Shown one piece after another: positions 26,762 to 38,177 of a DNA stretch of 64,000 nt (within the stretch, counting starts at the first letter, position 1; every line of letters begins with the position of its first letter). This DNA is from Gluconobacter japonicus (lineage in GTDB: Bacteria > Pseudomonadota > Alphaproteobacteria > Acetobacterales > Acetobacteraceae), in NCBI RefSeq assembly GCF_002723975.1, contig NZ_BEWO01000004.1:62001-126000 (forward strand), given 5' to 3'. The notes beneath the pieces were generated by a model. It was not told the origin of the DNA. It saw nothing but the letters and a program-made list of their open reading frames with translations, and made no database searches. The translations under genes were made by a program, and so were the position numbers.

Positions 26762-28179
26762 TTCTCCTCGAATATATCGTCGCCATCAGCGCTCTGATCG
26801 CCTCCGGCCTGCTGGTCTACGGCCTGAAGCGCATGTCCTCTCCCGTCACGGCCGTTTCCGGCATCGTAACGGCGGGCTGGGGTATGCTCTTCGTCACAGT
26901 CGCCAGCTTCCTCGGCATTTTCAGCGTTTCTGAAGCTGCAAAGCCGCATCTGGTCGTCAATGTCATTCTGGCCATTCTTGGCCTCGTCATCGGTGGTGGC
27001 TGGGCTGGCTGGAAAGGCCGCAGCGTTGCCATGACGGCGATGCCGCAGATGGTCGCTCTCTTCAACGGCATGGGTGGCGGTGCTGCCGCAGCAGTGTCCG
27101 TCATCGCCCTGACCGGCCCGAAAGAAACAGGCATCGTTCCGCTTCTCGTCACCGTCGCCGGTGGCCTGATCGGCAGCATGTCCCTGTCAGGGTCCATCAT
27201 CGCCTGGGCCAAACTCGATGGCCGGATGAACAAGCCGATCCGCTTTGGTGGCCAACGGATCGTCAATGCTGCCGTCTTCATGCTGACCGTCCTGCTCGGC
27301 ATCATGGCAGCCTTCCTGTACCATCAGGATGGCGGCGGTATCGCTACACTGCTGTTCTTCATCGGCGCCCTGCTGGCTGGTATCTGCATGACGATCCCCA
27401 TCGGCGGCGCAGACATGCCAGTCGTGATCTCGCTCTATAACGCCTTCACAGGTCTGGCCGTCGGCCTCGAAGGCTATGTCATGGCCGATCCGGCCCTGAT
27501 GATCGCCGGTATGGTCGTGGGTTCTGCCGGTACACTGCTGACGGTCATGATGGCCAAAGGCATGAACCGCTCCATTTCCAACGTGCTGTTCAGTAATTTC
27601 GGTGAAGCTTCTGCCTCCACGGCCACAGGTCCGCAGAAAGAAGCCAAATCCGTTGCTCCGGGCGATGCTGCCACAACGATGCGCTATGCGTCGTCTGTCA
27701 TCATTGTTCCGGGTTACGGTCTGGCCGTCGCTCAGGCACAGGGCAAGCTGTACGACTTCGTCAAGCAGCTTCAGGCCGCGGGCGTGGACGTCAAGTTCGC
27801 CATCCACCCGGTCGCCGGTCGTATGCCAGGCCACATGAACGTGCTGCTCGCCGAAGCCGGCGTCCCGTATGACATGATCTATGACATGGAAGACATTAAC
27901 GACAGCTTCGCTGACACGGATGTCGCCCTCATCATCGGCGCCAATGACGTGGTGAACCCGTCGGCCAGAACCGACAAGTCCTCCCCGATCTATGGCATGC
28001 CGATCCTGAACGCCGACAAGGCCCATCAGGTCTTCGTCATCAAGCGTGGCATGGGCATGGGTTATTCTGCCGTCGAAAACCCGCTCTTCTTCCAGGACAA
28101 CTGCGCCATGGTCTTCGGCGATGCGCAGGCCGTCCTCAGCAAGATGGTCGAAGCCGTCAAGGCTCTCGGCACATCGTAA
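26758..28179 (+). CDS. pntB: NAD(P) transhydrogenase subunit beta
   Basis: 473 residues: about nine membrane helices (proton channel) and a C-terminal NADP(H)-binding domain. The latter starts with IVPGYGLAVAQAQGKLYDFV and includes HPVAGRMPGHMNVLLAEAGV, GANDVVNP, and KRGMGMGYSAVENPLF, all diagnostic. The enzyme uses the proton gradient to transfer hydride from NADH to NADP, supplying NADPH. The following alcohol dehydrogenases are 23 bp and more downstream and may share the transcript. Confidence 0.97.
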   Translation: MILLEYIVAISALIASGLLVYGLKRMSSPVTAVSGIVTAGWGMLFVTVASFLGIFSVSEAAKPHLVVNVILAILGLVIGGGWAGWKGRSVAMTAMPQMVALFNGMGGGAAAAVSVIALTGPKETGIVPLLVTVAGGLIGSMSLSGSIIAWAKLDGRMNKPIRFGGQRIVNAAVFMLTVLLGIMAAFLYHQDGGGIATLLFFIGALLAGICMTIPIGGADMPVVISLYNAFTGLAVGLEGYVMADPALMIAGMVVGSAGTLLTVMMAKGMNRSISNVLFSNFGEASASTATGPQKEAKSVAPGDAATTMRYASSVIIVPGYGLAVAQAQGKLYDFVKQLQAAGVDVKFAIHPVAGRMPGHMNVLLAEAGVPYDMIYDMEDINDSFADTDVALIIGANDVVNPSARTDKSSPIYGMPILNADKAHQVFVIKRGMGMGYSAVENPLFFQDNCAMVFGDAQAVLSKMVEAVKALGTS

Positions 28180-28202
28180 CCAGTTCTCAAGGAGACACTC
28201 TC

Positions 28203-29231
28203 ATGGCTGATACAATGCTGGCCGCCGTCGTCCGCGAGTTCGGGAAGCCTCTCTCTGTCGAGAGGCTTCCCATCCCCGAGATCCGGCCCGACCAGATCCT
28301 CGTGAAAGTCGATACCTGCGGCGTCTGCCATACCGACCTGCACGCTGCGGAAGGAGACTGGCCTGCAAAGCCTAATCCTCCGTTCATCCCCGGCCACGAA
28401 GGCGTTGGTCACATCGTTGCGGTTGGCAGCCAAGTCAAACACTCCAAGGTTGGAGACATGGTCGGCGTGCCCTGGCTCTATTCCGCCTGCGGTCACTGCG
28501 AACACTGTCTGGGTGGCTGGGAGACACTGTGTAAGGATCAGGATGACACCGGCTACACGGTCAATGGCTGCTTCGCCGAATATGTCGTCGCAGACCCGAA
28601 CTATGTCGCACACCTGCCCAGCACCATTGACCCGCTTCAGGCAGCACCCGTCCTCTGCGCCGGCCTCACTGTCTACAAGGGTCTCAAGATGACCGAGGCT
28701 CATCCCGGTCAGTGGATGGCTATTTCAGGTGTCGGCGGTCTGGGTCAGATGGCCGTGCAATACGCGGTCGCCATGGGCATGAATGTCGTGGCCGTCGATA
28801 TTGACGACGACAAGCTCGCCACTGCCAAAAAGCTTGGCGCTGCCCTGACCGTCAATGCCAAGGACAAAGACCCGGCCGCCTTCATCCAGCAGGAAGTCGG
28901 CGGTGCTCACGGCGCTCTTGTCACAGCTGTCGGCCGCACCGCATTCTCGCAGGCCATGGGCTATGCCCGCCGTGGCGGCACGATCGTTCTGAACGGCCTG
29001 CCACCCGGAGACTTCCCGGTGTCGATCTTTGATATGGTCATGAATGGCACGACCATTCGTGGCTCCATCGTCGGCACACGGCTGGACATGATCGAAGCCA
29101 TGGATTTCTTTGCCCGCGGCAAAGTAAAATCCGTCGTCACCGCAGACAAGATCGAGAACATCAACACGATATTCGACAACCTCAAGAACGGACGCCTTCA
29201 GGGCCGTACAGTTCTGGATTTCCGTTCCTGA
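28203..29231 (+). CDS. adhP: Zinc-dependent alcohol dehydrogenase, AdhP type
   Basis: 342-residue medium-chain dehydrogenase. Catalytic zinc ligands are in CGVCHTDLHAAEGDW and PGHEGVGH plus the later Cys; the structural zinc is bound by four cysteines in CGHCEHCLGGWETLC. The Rossmann motif is GVGGLGQMAVQYA, and the following strand ends AVDIDDDK, where the acidic residue suggests NAD preference. It interconverts short primary alcohols and aldehydes in the cytosol. Good GGAG ribosome-binding site; 23 bp after pntB. Confidence 0.92.
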   Translation: MADTMLAAVVREFGKPLSVERLPIPEIRPDQILVKVDTCGVCHTDLHAAEGDWPAKPNPPFIPGHEGVGHIVAVGSQVKHSKVGDMVGVPWLYSACGHCEHCLGGWETLCKDQDDTGYTVNGCFAEYVVADPNYVAHLPSTIDPLQAAPVLCAGLTVYKGLKMTEAHPGQWMAISGVGGLGQMAVQYAVAMGMNVVAVDIDDDKLATAKKLGAALTVNAKDKDPAAFIQQEVGGAHGALVTAVGRTAFSQAMGYARRGGTIVLNGLPPGDFPVSIFDMVMNGTTIRGSIVGTRLDMIEAMDFFARGKVKSVVTADKIENINTIFDNLKNGRLQGRTVLDFRS

Positions 29232-29251
29232 GACCTTAGAAAGCACACCCC

Positions 29252-30235
29252 ATGTTTGCCATGCAGCTCCGCCAACACCACCAGCCTCTGGAATGGGTGG
29301 AGCTGCCAGACCCCGAACCCGGACCGGACGAAATCCGCATCCGCATCGGGGCCTGCGGCGTCTGCCGCACAGACCTGCATGTCGTGGACGGCGAACTCGC
29401 CAACCCCACCCTTCCGATTATCCCCGGCCATGAAATCGTCGGGCGAATTGATAAACTCGGCAGCAACGTTACGAGCCTGAGTGTCGGAGAACGGGTCGGT
29501 ATTCCCTGGCTCGGCCATACCTGCGGACATTGCTATTACTGCACACACGGGATGGAAAATCTCTGCGACCATCCGCTCTTCACAGGCTTCACCCGCAATG
29601 GCGGCTACGCGACCATGACAGTCGCTGATGCGCGATATGCCTTTCCCATGGGTGACAAGGGGGAAAACAAGGATCTTGCTCCCCTGCTCTGCGCTGGCCT
29701 GATCGGCTGGCGCTGTCTCAGCAAAGCTGGAGACGGCAACAAGATCGGCCTGTATGGCTTCGGAGCCGCCGCTCACATCATCATTCAGGTGCTGCGCTGG
29801 CAGGGACGCGAGGTTTATGCCTTCACCTCCCCCGGAGACACAGAGAAACAGGCCTTTGCCCGCTCCCTTGGCGCAGTTTGGGCAGGCGGCTCAGACGAAC
29901 TTCCCCCCGAACCACTTGACGCTGTCATCCTGTTTGCACCTGTTGGCGCGCTGGTTCCGGCAGGACTGAAAGCCGTCCGCAAGGGTGGAAAGGTCGTGTG
30001 TGGCGGCATCCACATGAGCCCGATCCCGTCTTTTTCCTATGATACGCTTTGGGAAGAACGCGAAATCGTCTCCGTTGCCAATCTAACCCGGCAGGACGGC
30101 CTGGATTTCCTGAAACTGGCTCCAGAGATCGGTATCAAGGTGACGAACACCCCTTATGCCCTCAAAGACGCCAATCAGGCTCTCGACGATTTGCGGCACG
30201 GCCGCTTTGAAGGCGCCGCGGTTCTAATCCCATAA
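29252..30235 (+). CDS. Zinc-dependent alcohol dehydrogenase
   Basis: 327-residue medium-chain zinc dehydrogenase. Catalytic-zinc region CGVCRTDLHVVDGEL and PGHEIVGR; structural zinc cysteines in CGHCYYCTHGMENLC. The nucleotide-binding region is GLYGFGAAAHIIIQVLRWQG; the strand that follows ends YAFTSPGD with Ser/Thr in place of an acidic residue, which hints at NADP(H). This could make it the NADPH-linked partner of the preceding NADH-type enzyme, next to a transhydrogenase. 20 bp separate the two genes. Confidence 0.88.
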   Translation: MFAMQLRQHHQPLEWVELPDPEPGPDEIRIRIGACGVCRTDLHVVDGELANPTLPIIPGHEIVGRIDKLGSNVTSLSVGERVGIPWLGHTCGHCYYCTHGMENLCDHPLFTGFTRNGGYATMTVADARYAFPMGDKGENKDLAPLLCAGLIGWRCLSKAGDGNKIGLYGFGAAAHIIIQVLRWQGREVYAFTSPGDTEKQAFARSLGAVWAGGSDELPPEPLDAVILFAPVGALVPAGLKAVRKGGKVVCGGIHMSPIPSFSYDTLWEEREIVSVANLTRQDGLDFLKLAPEIGIKVTNTPYALKDANQALDDLRHGRFEGAAVLIP

Positions 30236-30372
30236 TACACAGAAAATATTCCCGTTTCTGCCGTCAGACAGATCTTCCTTATTCCTGAAAAGATCTTTTG
30301 AAACTGCCCCAAACAGCCGGGCATTCTTATTTCACATAAGAAACAAACCATGGAAACAAGGGCCTTTATATT

Positions 30373-31254
30373 ATGCGCCGACTACTCCGAGCGTCCATGT
30401 TCGCCATTGCTCTCGCAGGGATCGGCATTTGTCCCGCCAGTGAGGCGCAGGCTCTCCCACCTTTAAAGAGCATCTCCGTTTACGGGCAGAAAATCCGCTT
30501 TCTGGAAGCCGGAACAGGCCCGGATCTTGTTCTGGTCCACGGCTTGGGAAGTAGCGCCACAATGGACTGGGGCAAAGTCATCCCTGGGCTGGCCCAGCAT
30601 TATCATGTCATCGCTATGGACCAGCTCGGCTTCGGATCATCCGAGAAGCCATTAATCGCCTACGGTATCCAAACATGGGTGGACATGCTGGATGGCTTTC
30701 TGAAAGCCAAACACATCACGCACTTTATGCTTGCCGGGGAATCCCTTGGGGGCTGGATTGCGGGACTTTACGTCGTCGAAGCCGCACAGGACTCTTCCAT
30801 GGCCATGCCAAGTCGTCTTGTCCTAAGCGATGCAGCCGGTCACCGATCACTCGTCGAGCACGGATTACCTCTTTTTGGCCCCGTCTCATTTTTCGGAATC
30901 CGTACAGGACTCAGAAGTCTGTTTTACAACAAGGCTCTCATTACTGATGACCTGGTGAAAGCAATATTTCAAACCCGGATGGCCGAAGGCGCACAATACA
31001 CACAGGAAAGTTTTGCAAGAAACGCCAATGCGCCAGACACTTTCCTTGATAACCGTATGACAGCCATCCAGATCCCAACGCTCGTGATCTGGGGCCAGGA
31101 TGATCAGGTTATTCCCCTATCGGACGGCCAGGATTTTGCCGCCCACATTCCGAACGCTCATCTGGTCATCATTCCACACTCAGGCCACGCCCCAAGCATT
31201 GAGCGCCCGGAAGAATTTCTGAACGCTGTAACGCCCTTTCTGGCCTCACACTAA
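30373..31254 (+). CDS. Exported alpha/beta hydrolase
   Basis: 293 residues with an N-terminal signal peptide (MFAIALAGIGICPASEAQA). The alpha/beta-hydrolase fold shows VLVHGLGSSATMDWGKVIP (oxyanion region), the nucleophile elbow AGESLGGWIA with Ser, the acid in WGQDDQVIPL and the catalytic His in PHSGHAPSIERP. It is probably a periplasmic esterase or related hydrolase; the substrate is unknown. Its TAA overlaps the stop of the CDF gene on the other strand (CTAA, 31251-31254). Confidence 0.85.
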   Translation: MRRLLRASMFAIALAGIGICPASEAQALPPLKSISVYGQKIRFLEAGTGPDLVLVHGLGSSATMDWGKVIPGLAQHYHVIAMDQLGFGSSEKPLIAYGIQTWVDMLDGFLKAKHITHFMLAGESLGGWIAGLYVVEAAQDSSMAMPSRLVLSDAAGHRSLVEHGLPLFGPVSFFGIRTGLRSLFYNKALITDDLVKAIFQTRMAEGAQYTQESFARNANAPDTFLDNRMTAIQIPTLVIWGQDDQVIPLSDGQDFAAHIPNAHLVIIPHSGHAPSIERPEEFLNAVTPFLASH

Positions 31255-32222
31255 AGCAGCCCCGATGAATTGAGAGCCGCAGGGATACCGTCTCTTTTGT
31301 CCTGAGCCTCAATATACATCCGCAAGACAGCCGGATATCGCGCGCGTGTTGTTTTCTCCAGCATCGAAACGCCTCGCTCTACATCTCCGGCTGACATCGC
31401 ATCATCCCAATCCAGAGACAGCAGCACGATAATACTGTCAGGCCCCCGGGTCTCGGTCACAACTTCATTGATCCCAACAACCCCCGGAAGCTTTTGCGCT
31501 TCGGCACGAACAAACGCATCAATTTCCGGATTACTTTCGCCCACAAGAAGAGAGCGCGTCTCATTGGTCAGCAAACCTGCCACGACGACCAGCACAACAC
31601 CGATCAGAAGCGATGCAATCCCGTCCAGAACATGCAGCCCCGTTACAACGGAAAGCACCGTAAACAGAAGAGCAATCACCAGACTGACCAGAGCAGCCCC
31701 GTCTTCAAATAATACGACAAACAATCCCGGGTCTGCACTTCGACGGATCATTCGCCACAAAGAAACACCCTCACTCCGAGGCAGAGATTTCACAGCCGCA
31801 AAGAAACCATATCCTTCCATGCTGCCAGAAATCGCCAGAATGATGACATTCATCCACCAGCCCGGAAAAACATGCCCCAGCAGATGCACCGGCTGCATCT
31901 CCGCCGGGTGCATGACTTTTTCCCAGCCTTCGTACAAAGACGCAACGCCACCGCCCACAAACAGCGCACCCGCCACAACCATCGTCCAGAAATACAGCTC
32001 ACGATGATATCCAAGCGGGTGCTCTTTGGTTGCCGGAGCCGTAGCTCTCTTCATACCGACAAGCAGCAGGATCTGGTTTCCACAGTCCACGAAAGAATGA
32101 ACCGTCTCAGCCAGCATGGCAGCCGAGCCTGTCAGAAGTGCTGCCACGCCTTTCACGCAGGCAATGCCAAAATTGACACCCAACGCGATGAAAACGACTT
32201 TCGTTGAACCACCAGCAGACAT
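31251..32222 (-). CDS. Cation diffusion facilitator (CDF) metal transporter
   Basis: 323-residue cation/proton antiporter, about six membrane helices. Helix 1 starts KVVFIALGVNFGIACVKGVA; helix 2 carries LAETVHSFVDCGNQILLL, with His-x3-Asp metal ligands; helix 5 carries FEDGAALVSLVIAL, the acidic variant typical of the ZnT9-like branch; the cytoplasmic C-terminal domain follows. The ATG at 32222 has a TGAGGA ribosome-binding site and matches the family start; the longer frame to 32285 does not. It faces the hydrolase convergently. Confidence 0.88.
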   Translation of the reverse strand: MSAGGSTKVVFIALGVNFGIACVKGVAALLTGSAAMLAETVHSFVDCGNQILLLVGMKRATAPATKEHPLGYHRELYFWTMVVAGALFVGGGVASLYEGWEKVMHPAEMQPVHLLGHVFPGWWMNVIILAISGSMEGYGFFAAVKSLPRSEGVSLWRMIRRSADPGLFVVLFEDGAALVSLVIALLFTVLSVVTGLHVLDGIASLLIGVVLVVVAGLLTNETRSLLVGESNPEIDAFVRAEAQKLPGVVGINEVVTETRGPDSIIVLLSLDWDDAMSAGDVERGVSMLEKTTRARYPAVLRMYIEAQDKRDGIPAALNSSGLL

Positions 32223-32316
32223 GAAGTCCTCATTTCCGTGAACAAGGACCAACTGAGCCCCTGAATAGTCTGCGTCAAACCCCATGGACCGTCACGGGTT
32301 CATTGCAGATCGCCAC

Positions 32317-32348
32317 AAAAAAAGCCGCCCTTAAAAAGGACGGCCTTT
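32317..32348 (-). terminator. Rho-independent terminator downstream of yqeY
   Basis: Minus strand GCCGTCCT pairs with the matching GGGCGGC side (32324-32344) followed by seven T. It lies 25 nt after the yqeY stop. Confidence 0.88.
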
Positions 32349-32372
32349 TGCATACGGGCATAATTGCCTTTT

Positions 32373-32828
32373 TCAGGCAGCAAGCCGAGCCTTCACCAGA
32401 CCACTGGCCTTGGCCGGATCAAGATCAGCACCGAAGCGCTCTTTCAGAACCGCCATGACCTTGCCCATATCCTTCATGCCCGCGGCACCAACAGCCGTCA
32501 CAGCCTCATCAATCGCAGCCTTCAGAGTATTCTCATCCAGTTCAGGCGGCAGATAGGACTGGATCGTGGCGATCTCGCCCTCTTCCTTTTCCGCAAGTTC
32601 AGGGCGGCCCCCCTGACGGTACATGTTGGCAGACTCCGTGCGAGACTTGATCATGGAGCGCAGGGCCGAAATCATGTCTGCTTCCGTCACCTCCCCACTC
32701 TTGGCACGAGCCGCAACTTCGAGGTCCTTGAGCTTGGCCGTGATACCACGGATCTGCGCCACCTTTTCAGACTGACCTGCCTTCATTGCAGCCTTGAGAT
32801 CGTCCATGATCTGTGCGCGAAGTGACAT
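32373..32828 (-). CDS. yqeY: GatB/YqeY domain protein
   Basis: 151-residue YqeY protein (LRAQIMDDLKAAMKAGQSEK, then RKSG-like region and the C-terminal DMGKVMAVLKERFG). The family is related to the tRNA-interacting tail of GatB and is often adjacent to dnaG or carA; its exact role is unsettled. It is divergent from carA, sharing a 219-bp intergenic region with the paired palindromes. In many alphaproteobacteria yqeY sits beside dnaG; here 7.5 kb lie between them. Confidence 0.92.
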   Translation of the reverse strand: MSLRAQIMDDLKAAMKAGQSEKVAQIRGITAKLKDLEVAARAKSGEVTEADMISALRSMIKSRTESANMYRQGGRPELAEKEEGEIATIQSYLPPELDENTLKAAIDEAVTAVGAAGMKDMGKVMAVLKERFGADLDPAKASGLVKARLAA

Positions 32829-32928
32829 GCGCCTTCTCCCATCTGTTCAGAGGCCCGAGAGCCTCAGGGTCTATTCATGGCCGCAAACTCGCACAAAAGC
32901 AGACGTCCAACAATGGAAGCCCTGCTAA

Positions 32929-32987
32929 GGGAAGTTTTTTCCCACCCTTTTTTGGTCCACCGAGAATCACATGGGAAAAAACTTCCC
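32929..32987. promoter_or_regulatory. Paired palindromes / 16-bp inverted repeat upstream of carA
   Basis: Two 15-bp elements of the form GGGAA-N5-TTCCC occupy 32929-32943 and 32973-32987, 44 bp apart centre to centre (about four helical turns). Read together, 32929-32944 is the exact reverse complement of 32972-32987. They lie about 60 bp upstream of the carA ATG and 100 bp upstream of yqeY. They could be paired operators for a dimeric regulator or an RNA hairpin in the carA leader; no U-tract follows, so a simple terminator is unlikely. Confidence 0.75.
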
Positions 32988-33047
32988 ATCCGCTTCCTAA
33001 TCGCTTATCAGACCTGAAAGTGAACACGGAGCCAGGAACGGGCGACC

Positions 33048-34409
33048 ATGGACATCGACAGAATCATCGAAAAAGCCGGAGGCGCGGACGAGATCGCTGC
33101 TCTTGCCGGCGTCGGCCTCGAAGCCGTCCGCAAGTGGCGTCAGTCGCGAACCGTGCCGACCAAGCACTGGCCCGCCCTGCTACGCGTTCCCGGAATCGAA
33201 CTCCAGGACCTGACTTCCGCTGAAACCCCGCAAGAAAGAGAGACGGACGTGTCCAATTCCTGCCCTGCCGGCGCCAATGCCGCCCTTGTCCTTGCAGATG
33301 GCACGGTCCTGTGGGGCCGAGGCTTCGGCGCCCACACCGATGGCGCCGTCGGTGAACTCTGCTTCTCCACCGGCATGACCGGCTATCAGGAAACCCTGAC
33401 GGACCCGTCTTTCGCCGGGCAGATCGTGACCTTCACCTTCCCGCATATCGGCAATGTCGGCACGAACACGGACGACAATGAAGCGCCGAAGATGGCCGCT
33501 CTTGGCGCCGTCGTGAAGGAAGACGTCACCGCTCCGGCAAGCTGGCGTTCCATGGAATCCCTCGATGGCTGGCTGAAGCAGCATGGCCGCGCAGGTATCA
33601 GCGGAGTAGACACCCGCGCAGTAACCCGCTCCCTGCGTGACAATGGCCCGCAAACTGCCATCCTTGCCTTTCCAGCAAACGGCCGGATCGACACGGACAG
33701 CCTGCTGAACCGCGCCCGCCAGTGGCCTGGGCTCGAAGGCATGGATCTCGCCAAAGAGGTCACGCAGCCGAAGCGCGTCTGGACGGAAGGCGTGTGGGAA
33801 AGCACCCGCCCGGCCCGTACCGAGAACCGCCGCCGCGTGGTCGCCATGGACTACGGCGCCAAAGACAACATCCTGCGCTGCCTCGTGACCGCTGGTTGTG
33901 ACGTCACGGTTCTGCCCGCGACCGCTACGGCTGAGGAAATTCTGGAACTGAAACCCGAAGGTGTGTTCCTGTCCAACGGCCCGGGCGACCCGGCAGCGAC
34001 CGGCACCTATGCCGTCCCGGCCATCAAGAGCGTTCTGGACGCCAACGTGCCAGTTTTCGGCATCTGCCTTGGCCATCAGCTTCTCGCACAGGCTCTTGGT
34101 GGGAAGACCTACAAGCTGGATCGTGGCCATCGCGGCGCCAACCAGCCGGTCAAAGACATCGAAAGTGGCCGAGTGGAAATCACCAGCCAGAACCATGGCT
34201 TCGCCGTGGATGAGAAGTCCCTGCCTGCTGATGTGAAGGTGACGCATGTGAGCCTGTTTGACGGCTCCAACGAAGGCATTGCTTCCACCACAAAGGACGC
34301 CTTCTCCGTTCAGTACCATCCCGAGGCCAGCCCTGGCCCGTCTGACAGTTTCTATCTTTTCGAGCGTTTCGTCGCGGTCATGGACCGTCGCGCCAAAGCA
34401 GGAGCCTGA
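33048..34409 (+). CDS. carA: Carbamoyl-phosphate synthase small subunit with N-terminal HTH domain
   Basis: 453 residues from ATG 33048. Residues about 1-58 look like a YdaS/Cro-type helix-turn-helix (IIEKAGGADEIAALAGVG followed by EAVRKWRQSRTVP). A short linker leads to a normal CarA: ALVLADGTVLWGRGF, the GELCFSTGMTGYQETLTDPS N-domain, and a class-I glutaminase with FGICLGHQLLAQALGG (nucleophile Cys340), and a late HPEASPGP. CarA supplies ammonia from glutamine to CarB for arginine and pyrimidine synthesis. An in-frame GTG at 33249 would give a 386-residue CarA like E. coli's (382), with a purine-rich but weak ribosome-binding site. No stop separates the two parts, so either a fusion or two products are made. 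carB follows by 3 nt. Confidence 0.9.
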   Translation: MDIDRIIEKAGGADEIAALAGVGLEAVRKWRQSRTVPTKHWPALLRVPGIELQDLTSAETPQERETDVSNSCPAGANAALVLADGTVLWGRGFGAHTDGAVGELCFSTGMTGYQETLTDPSFAGQIVTFTFPHIGNVGTNTDDNEAPKMAALGAVVKEDVTAPASWRSMESLDGWLKQHGRAGISGVDTRAVTRSLRDNGPQTAILAFPANGRIDTDSLLNRARQWPGLEGMDLAKEVTQPKRVWTEGVWESTRPARTENRRRVVAMDYGAKDNILRCLVTAGCDVTVLPATATAEEILELKPEGVFLSNGPGDPAATGTYAVPAIKSVLDANVPVFGICLGHQLLAQALGGKTYKLDRGHRGANQPVKDIESGRVEITSQNHGFAVDEKSLPADVKVTHVSLFDGSNEGIASTTKDAFSVQYHPEASPGPSDSFYLFERFVAVMDRRAKAGA

Positions 34410-34412
34410 GCC

Positions 34413-37667
<3,255 letters not shown>

Positions 37668-37681
37668 CATCGCCTCATAAC

Positions 37682-37718
37682 AAAAAAGCCCGTCAGAACA
37701 ATCTGGCGGGCTTTTTTT
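37682..37718. terminator. Bidirectional terminator between carB and the XRE gene
   Basis: AAGCCCGTCAG pairs with CTGGCGGGCTT, flanked by A-run upstream and seven T downstream, so it can serve carB (plus) and the small regulator gene (minus). Confidence 0.92.
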
Positions 37719-37722
37719 GTTC

Positions 37723-37929
37723 TTACTCGCCCGAATACCGAAGAATATCGCCCGGCTGGCAGTCAAGCACGCGACACAGAGCCTCCAGAGTGGAAAACCT
37801 GATCGCCTTTGCCTTGCCAGTCTTGAGAATGGAAAGGTTGGCAAGCGTCAGACCCACCTTCTCCGACAACTCCGTCAAAGACATGCCCCGCTCTTTCAGA
37901 AGCTCATCCAGACTGATCCGGACAGGCAT
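37723..37929 (-). CDS. Small XRE-family transcriptional regulator
   Basis: 68-residue protein consisting of a single Cro/CI-type helix-turn-helix (LLKERGMSLTELSEKVGLTL, then ANLSILKTGKAKAIRFSTLE and the C-terminal CRVLDCQPGDIL), typical of YozG-like regulators. It is monocistronic, with the bidirectional carB terminator at its 3' end. Target genes cannot be read from sequence. The AT-rich region upstream to greA may carry its own operator. Confidence 0.85.
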   Translation of the reverse strand: MPVRISLDELLKERGMSLTELSEKVGLTLANLSILKTGKAKAIRFSTLEALCRVLDCQPGDILRYSGE

Positions 37930-38008
37930 CAGATGACCTCATCTATTTCAGATTGAAGCCGGTTACCTAACTTAAATACAGTTCCTCTACTTGAGACAGA
38001 CCATATTT

Positions 38009-38131
38009 TCCTATGTTGTTTTCCTGACATCAGGATCTTGAATCCTTACCCTTGGCGCTTTATTTTATTATCGTTAATCGATAAATAAAAACACCCTACC
38101 TTGCATAAAACCCCCTGAAATCCTATGTTGT
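38009..38131. repeat. Direct repeat TCCTATGTTGT in the greA upstream region
   Basis: An 11-base direct repeat at 38009-38019 and 38121-38131 flanks an AT-rich segment with an imperfect ATCG-TTAAT-CGAT dyad (38070-38082). The 248-bp region 37930-38177 has no gene and holds the divergent promoters of the XRE gene and greA. Confidence 0.5.
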
Positions 38132-38177
38132 CTGGCTATTCATTCAATTCCAGCCATGCTTTCTCAAGGATTTCAGA

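Noticed and set aside
30288-30299. AAAAGATCTTTT palindrome before the hydrolase gene as an operator
   Set aside because: A 12-bp A/T-rich palindrome is not rare enough to interpret alone.
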